A stretch of DNA of 10,546 bases from CAYLHX01 sp964383675 (GTDB lineage: Bacteria; Patescibacteriota; Gracilibacteria; UBA1369; LOWO2-01-FULL-3). Below, in pieces: positions 6,090 through 10,546 of this stretch; within the stretch, counting starts at the first letter, position 1, and every line of letters begins with the position of its first letter. Position numbers and translations under genes: made by a program. The stretch lies in NCBI GenBank assembly GCA_964383675.1, contig CAYLHX010000032.1, positions 1-10,546 on the forward strand, in the 5' to 3' direction. The notes under the pieces were generated by a model that worked only from the letters and a program-made list of their open reading frames with translations, did not search any database and was not told the DNA's origin.

Positions 6090-6118
6090 TTGACTGAGTT
6101 TTGCGTTCTGAATAATAT
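6090..6118 (+). promoter_or_regulatory. Promoter of rsmH-ftsL
   Basis: TTGACT (6090-6095) and TAATAT (6113-6118) are 17 bases apart. Transcription would start near 6125, leaving a leader of about 90 bases before the chosen rsmH ATG. The sequence TGTTGACT at this -35 is mirrored at the exporter promoter (AGTCAACA on the plus strand, 5973-5980). Confidence 0.6.
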
Positions 6119-6215
6119 GAAACACAGTTTAAGGCGCAAAAAGTTATACACATTCTGTACACAAGATTTGAACACGAATGAGAAAGAGATTTTATTTTTA
6201 CCTTCTTTAAGCCAA

Positions 6216-7151
6216 ATGAAGCATGTTCCAGTACTTATTGATGTTGTTCAAAAGTTTTGCAATCTACAGGAGGGAGATGTTGCCGTTGATGCGACACTTG
6301 GACTGGGAGGACATGCTGAAGCGTTCTTGGCGAAGGTAGGGGAAGCAGGTAAGGTGATTGGATTTGATCAGGACGAGAGAAATTTGGAACAGGCCCGGGA
6401 GAGACTTAAGAATTATGAAAAGCAAACAATACTGATTCACGACAATTTTCGTTACTTAAAAAAAAGGATTACTGGTGTTGGTATTTCTCAAGTGGATGCG
6501 ATTCTCTTTGATCTGGGGTTGTCTTCCCCACATTTGGATGAGGCCGAAAGGGGATTCTCTTTTATGCAGGTCGGTCCGCTGGATATGAGATTTGATGGCC
6601 GAAATGAGTTGACGGCATCGCAGGTGGTAAATGAGTATCCGGAGGAAGAATTGAAAAGGATTTTTTATCAGTATGGAGAGGAAAAGTTTGGAGCGAAGAT
6701 TGCCAGAATGATCTGTGAACGCCGGCGCGATCAAAAATTTGGTTCAACAACCGAATTGGCGGAGTATATTGAAAAGATTATTCCCAAAAAGCGCTCGAAG
6801 AAGGCTTCTACTGCTCATCCTGCCACGAAAGTTTTTCAAGCCATACGGATTGAGGTTAACGACGAACTTACGGTTTTGGAGGAAGCCTTGGAGCAGGCCT
6901 TCGAACTGTTGAGGCCTGGTGGTAGGTTGCTGGTTATCTCTTATCACTCGCTGGAAGATCGCATTGTGAAGAGGTTTATGAAAAGTTTGCAACGTCCTGC
7001 AGTGCAGAGTGAAGAGGAGAAGATCTATAGAAACTTTGGAGACCCCTTAATAGAGATACTAACCAAAAAACCGGTAATCCCAACTGAAGAAGAAATTAAA
7101 GAAAATCCCAGAAGCAGAAGTGCAAAATTAAGAGTTTTTGAAAAATTATAA
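6216..7151 (+). CDS. rsmH: 16S rRNA m4C1402 methyltransferase RsmH (MraW)
   Basis: Methylates N4 of C1402 in the 16S rRNA decoding site using SAM. From the ATG at 6216 the protein is 311 residues, the normal family length, and begins MKHVPVL as family members do. The frame stays open upstream with earlier ATGs at 6087 and 6117, but those lie before or within the predicted -10 box. Motifs are DATLGLGGH (25-33, SAM motif I), FDLGLSSPHLD (98-108), RGFSF (112-116), TKVFQAIRIEVNDEL (204-218), GGRLLVISYHSLEDRIVK (236-253) and NPRSRSAKLR (297-306). The family usually sits in the division/cell-wall cluster after mraZ. Here mraZ is absent, but an FtsL-like gene follows 56 bases later, keeping part of that order. 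Confidence 0.97.
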   Translation: MKHVPVLIDVVQKFCNLQEGDVAVDATLGLGGHAEAFLAKVGEAGKVIGFDQDERNLEQARERLKNYEKQTILIHDNFRYLKKRITGVGISQVDAILFDLGLSSPHLDEAERGFSFMQVGPLDMRFDGRNELTASQVVNEYPEEELKRIFYQYGEEKFGAKIARMICERRRDQKFGSTTELAEYIEKIIPKKRSKKASTAHPATKVFQAIRIEVNDELTVLEEALEQAFELLRPGGRLLVISYHSLEDRIVKRFMKSLQRPAVQSEEEKIYRNFGDPLIEILTKKPVIPTEEEIKENPRSRSAKLRVFEKL

Positions 7152-7155
7152 ACTG

Positions 7156-7173
7156 ACGGTTACCTCAAACCGT
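7156..7173. repeat. Small hairpin between rsmH and ftsL-like gene
   Basis: ACGGTT (7156-7161) and AACCGT (7168-7173) form a 6-base stem with a 6-base loop, starting 5 bases after the rsmH stop. No T-run follows, so it is not an intrinsic terminator. It may protect or punctuate the transcript between the two genes. Confidence 0.3.
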
Positions 7174-7207
7174 TCCCCCTCACCTCATTCCTAACATTCT
7201 CATTCCT

Positions 7208-7570
7208 ATGGCTCAGCTAGTACTATCTCGCGGCGCAAACTATAATAAAAGTATCTTTGGTCGCTTAATGAAAAAGGCTTCCGCAATCGAACTTGGTCCC
7301 TACTTTTTAGTGGTTTCCTTGATTGTTTTTGTGGCTTTAACAGTGGTGATCACTTTGATGTTTTCGGCGAGACAGGTTACTAAGGGTTATGTATTGAATT
7401 CCCTGGAGGCGGACCATCAAGTGTTGGTGAAGGTGAGTGAAACAAAGGATATGCAAATCTCCGAGGTGAAATCTTTAAATTACATTCAAGACTCTTCCAA
7501 AGTTGCATCTATGGTAAACCCAGGACAGGTGGTTTTTCTGCATGGGGACAGTACGATTGCTAAGAAGTAA
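7208..7570 (+). CDS. ftsL: FtsL-like cell division protein
   Basis: A 120-residue bitopic membrane protein: a short basic cytoplasmic N-terminus, one transmembrane helix at about 31-53, then an external segment. The start of that segment (KGYVLNSLEADHQVL, 59-73) and its end (MVNPGQVVFLHGD, 102-114) resemble FtsL/DivIC proteins, which carry a membrane-proximal coiled coil and a closing 'M-x-x-P-x-x-V-x-x-L' element. Position immediately after rsmH is the canonical ftsL location. FtsL joins FtsB and FtsQ in the divisome to activate septal synthesis. Sequence conservation in this family is low, so the call rests on topology and context. An ATG at 7268 is an alternative start that would lose only the cytoplasmic tail. 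The leader before the ATG is pyrimidine-rich with no Shine-Dalgarno. Confidence 0.72.
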   Translation: MAQLVLSRGANYNKSIFGRLMKKASAIELGPYFLVVSLIVFVALTVVITLMFSARQVTKGYVLNSLEADHQVLVKVSETKDMQISEVKSLNYIQDSSKVASMVNPGQVVFLHGDSTIAKK

Positions 7571-7609
7571 TTGTTGTAGAAATCTGCAAACAATTCATTG
7601 AATTTTTTT
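7569..7609 (+). terminator. Weak terminator-like hairpin after the ftsL-like gene
   Basis: AATTGTT (7569-7575) and AACAATT (7589-7595) are perfect 7-base arms around 13 bases, beginning in the stop codon. Seven T (7603-7609) follow after a 7-base gap. The stem is AT-rich and the T-run is displaced, and the region overlaps the -35 box of the next promoter, so termination here would be inefficient at best. Confidence 0.3.
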
Positions 7610-7626
7610 CATATTTACAGTAGATT
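7598..7626 (+). promoter_or_regulatory. Promoter of the aldolase-gap2-fbp operon
   Basis: TTGAAT (7598-7603) and TAGATT (7621-7626, 4 of 6 matches) are 17 bases apart. The start would be near 7633, giving a leader of about 36 bases. The -35 lies within the dyad AATTCA-T-TGAATT (7592-7604), which could be an operator. Confidence 0.55.
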
Positions 7627-7668
7627 GTCGGTGGCTAATCAAGGGCATTAAATTTAACGCTTCCTTCC

Positions 7669-8658
7669 ATGATACCTACTAACACTTTAACTATGTCTGA
7701 TTCAAAAATTGCGGCTCATGAGCGTCATGCGAGCAATGATCCGTTGAGGTTTTTTAGAAAGCAATTCTATACTCCCGGAGAGTTATCCAGACTAAGTAAT
7801 ATTGTGCGTGACAGTGGGACGACCTTAATCTTGCCTTACGACCAGTTTGTGGAGCATGACAATCGTCATGCCGAGGCTGATTCAGATGCGGCAAATCCCG
7901 ATTATATTTGCGAATTGGCCGTGGATGGCGGATATAACGCTATCGCGGTTCATTACGGTGTTTCCAAGAGATTTTGGGCCAAATGGGCCGGAAAGGTTCC
8001 TTTGATTTTGAAACTTAACGGTAAAACCTCCATTCCTTCGCAGGCTCAGGCTCTGAGCGTGCACACTTCTTATGTTGAAGATGCAGTGCAGTTGGGAGCG
8101 GTGGCTGTTGGATACACCATGTATTATGGTTCGCCTCGTCAGGATGTGGATCTGCCACAACTGGCAACGGTGCGCAAAGCTTGTGATCGTTACGGACTTC
8201 CTTTGATTGTTTGGGCATACCCGCGCGGTGAGGCCATAGATGGCAAAGGTGGACCGGATAGCAGTTATGCCATTGAATCGGCGACCCGTATGGCTATGGA
8301 GATGGGTGCTACCGTAATTAAGGCTAATTTGCCGGTGGCCGGTGGTCAGGAGAATTATTTGGAAAATGAGAAGATTCCCGAATTTTATCGCAATATTGAA
8401 AAAGATTTGCAGGAACTTTCAGCTAAAGAACAAAAGTGGGAGAGAGCCAGACGTGTGGTTGAAGCCGCTCAGGGAACGCCGGTTCTTTTCAGCGGTGGTT
8501 CAAAGATTGGTGAAGAGGATCTGATGGAAAACGCTCAGGCCTGTGTCGATGCCGGTTGTTTCGGCTTCATTTTCGGGCGCAATATGTGGAAGAGGGAAAA
8601 AGGAGAGGCGGTTGAGATGACCAAGAAGTTTCAGGTGATGTTGGACAAGAGCGCTTAA
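7669..8658 (+). CDS. fbaB: Class I fructose-bisphosphate aldolase (DhnA/FbaB type)
   Basis: Schiff-base aldolase interconverting fructose 1,6-bisphosphate with dihydroxyacetone phosphate and glyceraldehyde 3-phosphate. The 329-residue TIM barrel belongs to the DeoC/LacD-like bacterial and archaeal class I group, not the zinc class II group. LILPYDQFVEH (53-63) is the first strand. LILKLNGKT (112-120) is an inner strand, and VWAYPRGEAID (181-191) carries the catalytic Tyr region. K218 in TVIKANLP is the expected Schiff-base lysine. VLFSGGSKIGEEDL (272-285) and FIFGRNMW (300-307) form the phosphate-binding end. A second ATG at residue 9 (7693) is an alternative start. It leads an operon with gap2 (18 bases later) and fbp, which argues for a gluconeogenic or biosynthetic direction. 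Confidence 0.93.
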   Translation: MIPTNTLTMSDSKIAAHERHASNDPLRFFRKQFYTPGELSRLSNIVRDSGTTLILPYDQFVEHDNRHAEADSDAANPDYICELAVDGGYNAIAVHYGVSKRFWAKWAGKVPLILKLNGKTSIPSQAQALSVHTSYVEDAVQLGAVAVGYTMYYGSPRQDVDLPQLATVRKACDRYGLPLIVWAYPRGEAIDGKGGPDSSYAIESATRMAMEMGATVIKANLPVAGGQENYLENEKIPEFYRNIEKDLQELSAKEQKWERARRVVEAAQGTPVLFSGGSKIGEEDLMENAQACVDAGCFGFIFGRNMWKREKGEAVEMTKKFQVMLDKSA

Positions 8659-8676
8659 TAATTTAATTCATTTTTC

Positions 8677-9684
8677 ATGGCACTGAAAATTGCTATCAAT
8701 GGGTATGGCAGGATTGGACGCAACCTGCATCGTCAGATTCTGGAGACGGAAGATATTGAGGTAGTGGCGATAAATAGCAGAGCGGGAGCCGATTCGCACG
8801 CCTATCTTTTGAAATACGATTCTCTTTACGGGAAATGTGAGGCGGATATTCAGCTTGACGGTAAGAATTTGAAAATCGATGGCAAGACCGTGCATGTTTA
8901 TCAGATTGCCGCGCCGGAAGATTTGGACTGGAAGCAGCATGATGTCGATATTGTTATTGAATCAACCGGCCAATTCACCTCTAAGGCCGATGCTCAAAAA
9001 CATTTGGACGCCGGAGCCAAGAGAGTGATCATTACGGCACCTTGTAAGGATCCGGATGTGCCGAATATTGTGATGGGAGTGAACCATCAGGAGTGTGTGA
9101 ATCGCGAAAACTGTTTGGTGGTTTCCAACGCCTCTTGTACCACCAATTGCGTAGCCCCGGTTTTGCAAGTTCTAAACAAGGAGTTCGGTATTGAATCGTC
9201 TTTTGTGACTACTTTACACGCTTTCACTTATACCCAGAACCTTTTGGACAACTCCAACCCTGAAGATTTCAGAAGGTCCCGTGCTACAACCGAATCGATT
9301 ATTCCAACAACCACGGGAGCGATGCAGGCGATTGATCGGGTTATTCCGGAACTTAGTGGGAAGGTAGATGGTATGGCTTTTCGTGTGCCGATTCCCACAG
9401 TTTCTTGTATCGATGTAGTTGCCAAGCTTGAGAAAAGTCCAAGTGTGGTAGAGATCAATGAGATGTTTAAAAAATATGAAAGTTCCGAGATGCAGAACAT
9501 TTTGGGGACTTGCGATGAGCCTTTGGTATCGGTTGATTTCAGAGGGGATGGTAGATCGGCAATTGTGGACCTTTTAAGCACAAAAACTTTGCCTAACGGT
9601 TTTGTACAGGTGATTGCCTGGTATGATAACGAGTGGGGTTACGTGAGTCGCGTGTTGGATTTGATTCGTTGGTTTAGACCTTAA
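8677..9684 (+). CDS. gap: Glyceraldehyde-3-phosphate dehydrogenase, NADP-type features (gap2)
   Basis: Second type I GAPDH, 335 residues and complete. INGYGRIGRNLHR (7-19), catalytic C154 in SNASCTTNCVAP, H181 in TTLHAFTYTQ and the C-terminal AWYDNEWGYVSRVLDLI are present. In place of the Asp that follows VAIN in NAD enzymes it has S34-R35 (AINSRAGADS), and where gap1 has Pro it has S193 within DNSNPEDF. Loss of that Asp and Pro is the pattern of NADP-using GapB and chloroplast-type enzymes, and the Arg could contact the 2'-phosphate. It probably runs in the reductive direction, feeding the aldolase and bisphosphatase encoded on either side. It is clearly diverged from gap1, so it is not a recent duplicate. 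Erythrose-4-phosphate dehydrogenase is a less likely alternative. Confidence 0.95.
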   Translation: MALKIAINGYGRIGRNLHRQILETEDIEVVAINSRAGADSHAYLLKYDSLYGKCEADIQLDGKNLKIDGKTVHVYQIAAPEDLDWKQHDVDIVIESTGQFTSKADAQKHLDAGAKRVIITAPCKDPDVPNIVMGVNHQECVNRENCLVVSNASCTTNCVAPVLQVLNKEFGIESSFVTTLHAFTYTQNLLDNSNPEDFRRSRATTESIIPTTTGAMQAIDRVIPELSGKVDGMAFRVPIPTVSCIDVVAKLEKSPSVVEINEMFKKYESSEMQNILGTCDEPLVSVDFRGDGRSAIVDLLSTKTLPNGFVQVIAWYDNEWGYVSRVLDLIRWFRP

Positions 9685-9692
9685 ATATTTCT

Positions 9693-10546
9693 ATGAAGAC
9701 TTTGGAAGACTATTTAAATGAGGCTTCAGTTGATGAAGGTTTGGTCTGTACGCTTTTGGCCATTGCCGAGTCGGTCAGAGTTATCGGCGACTCGCTTGAG
9801 GTGGCGGATGAGGGTAAAGTCGGGACTACCAATGAGTACGGTGAAGAGCAGTTGGCGCTCGATGTCTTGGCGGATAAGGTTGTAAGACAGCGACTTGAGC
9901 AGTGTGGACACGTAGGATTGGTTGCTTCGGAGGAGACGGCGGAGCCGCAGTTTATTAATCCCGAGGGGGAGTATGCGGTTTGTCATGACCCTCTGGATGG
10001 ATCGTCATTAGTGGATGTGAATCTTTCAATCGGCAGCATTTTTGCTGTTTATAAGGCTAAAATGCTGGAGGGGCTCACAGGTGAGGATCAGCTGGCCTCT
10101 GTTTTGGCTGTTTATGGGCCAAGAACGACAATTTTTTTAACTGTTCGTCAGGGAGTTTTTTATTTTGTTATGGACGAGACGGGAAAGTTTATTTTGAAGA
10201 AAGAAAATCTGAAAATTGCTGCGGAGGGAAAGATGTTTGCATCGGGTAATTTGCGGGCTTGTAAGAGCAGAAAAGAGTATTTGGCTTTAATGAATTATTG
10301 GTGTGAAAATGAATATACTTTGAGATATTCCGGAGGTTTTGTGCCGGATATCGGCCAGATTTTATTGAAAGGCAAAGGGGTTTTTACTTACCCGGGATAT
10401 GATGAAGCTCCGGAGGGGAAGTTGCGCCTACTTTATGAATGCGCTCCCGTAGCCTTGATGGTTGAGCAGGCCGGTGGAATTGCAAGTGACGGTCAGCGGA
10501 GGATTCTGGAAAAACCGGTTACTTCCGTGCATCAACGTACTCCAAT
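9693..10546 (+). CDS. fbp: Class I fructose-1,6-bisphosphatase, 3' end outside window
   Basis: Hydrolyses fructose 1,6-bisphosphate to fructose 6-phosphate, the committed gluconeogenic step. The frame opens 8 bases after the gap2 stop and runs 284 codons to the window edge with no stop. TTNEYGEEQLALDVLAD (45-61), SEETAEP (79-85) and the metal-binding DPLDGSS (99-105) are present. RYSGGFVPDIGQILLKGKG (211-229), FTYP (231-234), KLRLLYECAPVALMVEQAGG (243-262) and the near-terminal VHQRTP (279-284) place it in the class I family. About 20-40 residues are probably missing. SGGFVPDIG replaces the more common S-x-x-F-V-x-D-(I/V)-H. Together with the adjacent aldolase and gap2 it forms a three-step triose-to-hexose cassette. 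Confidence 0.95.
   Translation, partial: MKTLEDYLNEASVDEGLVCTLLAIAESVRVIGDSLEVADEGKVGTTNEYGEEQLALDVLADKVVRQRLEQCGHVGLVASEETAEPQFINPEGEYAVCHDPLDGSSLVDVNLSIGSIFAVYKAKMLEGLTGEDQLASVLAVYGPRTTIFLTVRQGVFYFVMDETGKFILKKENLKIAAEGKMFASGNLRACKSRKEYLALMNYWCENEYTLRYSGGFVPDIGQILLKGKGVFTYPGYDEAPEGKLRLLYECAPVALMVEQAGGIASDGQRRILEKPVTSVHQRTP

Noticed and set aside
6144..6152. TTATACACA, a match to the DnaA-box pattern TTATNCACA, in the rsmH leader
   Set aside because: A single box with no cluster, no AT-rich unwinding element and no dnaA or dnaN nearby; expected by chance at this length, so not called an origin.
5971..6162. Minus-strand frame of 63 codons in the divergent intergenic region
   Set aside because: Rich in Cys, His and Ser with no family resemblance, overlaps both promoters and the dyads, and has no plausible operon partner.
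6087..6215. N-terminal extension of RsmH from the ATG at 6087 or 6117
   Set aside because: The extension lies over the predicted promoter, and the family starts at MKHVPVL, which corresponds to 6216.
5882..6215. tRNA or riboswitch in the largest gene-free region
   Set aside because: No cloverleaf, T-loop motif or known riboswitch core could be traced; only simple inverted repeats and promoters are visible.

Overview
The window is a compact, gene-dense bacterial chromosome segment carrying housekeeping genes, with no insertion sequence, phage gene, CRISPR array, tRNA or rRNA that I can see. TGA works as a stop (the glutamine amidotransferase, gap1 and the small membrane exporter all end in it), so this is not a lineage that recodes UGA as glycine. 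No gene has a recognisable Shine-Dalgarno sequence. That, the short HrcA and the sparse, relocated division and heat-shock clusters suggest an uncultivated, reduced bacterium. A Patescibacteria/CPR-type organism, perhaps Peregrinibacteria-like, is my guess; it is inference only.

Left region, 1-4696. A SAM-dependent methyltransferase, open at the left edge, points right and meets a long minus-strand gene train. In transcription order the train is gap1 (GAPDH), hrcA, grpE, a 59-codon small ORF, an AHSA1/SRPBCC protein and a class I glutamine amidotransferase. A promoter precedes gap1. A second promoter carrying a CIRCE operator lies between gap1 and hrcA, so the genes from hrcA on can be autoregulated as a heat-shock unit. 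No dnaK or dnaJ follows.

Middle region, 4697-7668. tsaC (tRNA t6A synthesis) points right from a promoter region shared with gap1 and overlaps, tail to tail, a small membrane exporter gene. That exporter diverges from rsmH across a 334-bp region with two opposed promoters and three inverted repeats. rsmH (16S rRNA methylation) is followed by an FtsL-like division protein, a remnant of the usual division/cell-wall cluster without mraZ or ftsI nearby.

Right region, 7669-10546. A tight plus-strand operon encodes class I fructose-bisphosphate aldolase, a second GAPDH and class I fructose-1,6-bisphosphatase (cut by the right edge). Together these give a gluconeogenic route from 1,3-bisphosphoglycerate to fructose 6-phosphate, with triose-phosphate isomerase supplied from elsewhere. 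The two GAPDHs differ at the cofactor-determining positions: gap1 looks NAD-type and gap2 NADP-type, a likely split between glycolytic and biosynthetic enzymes.
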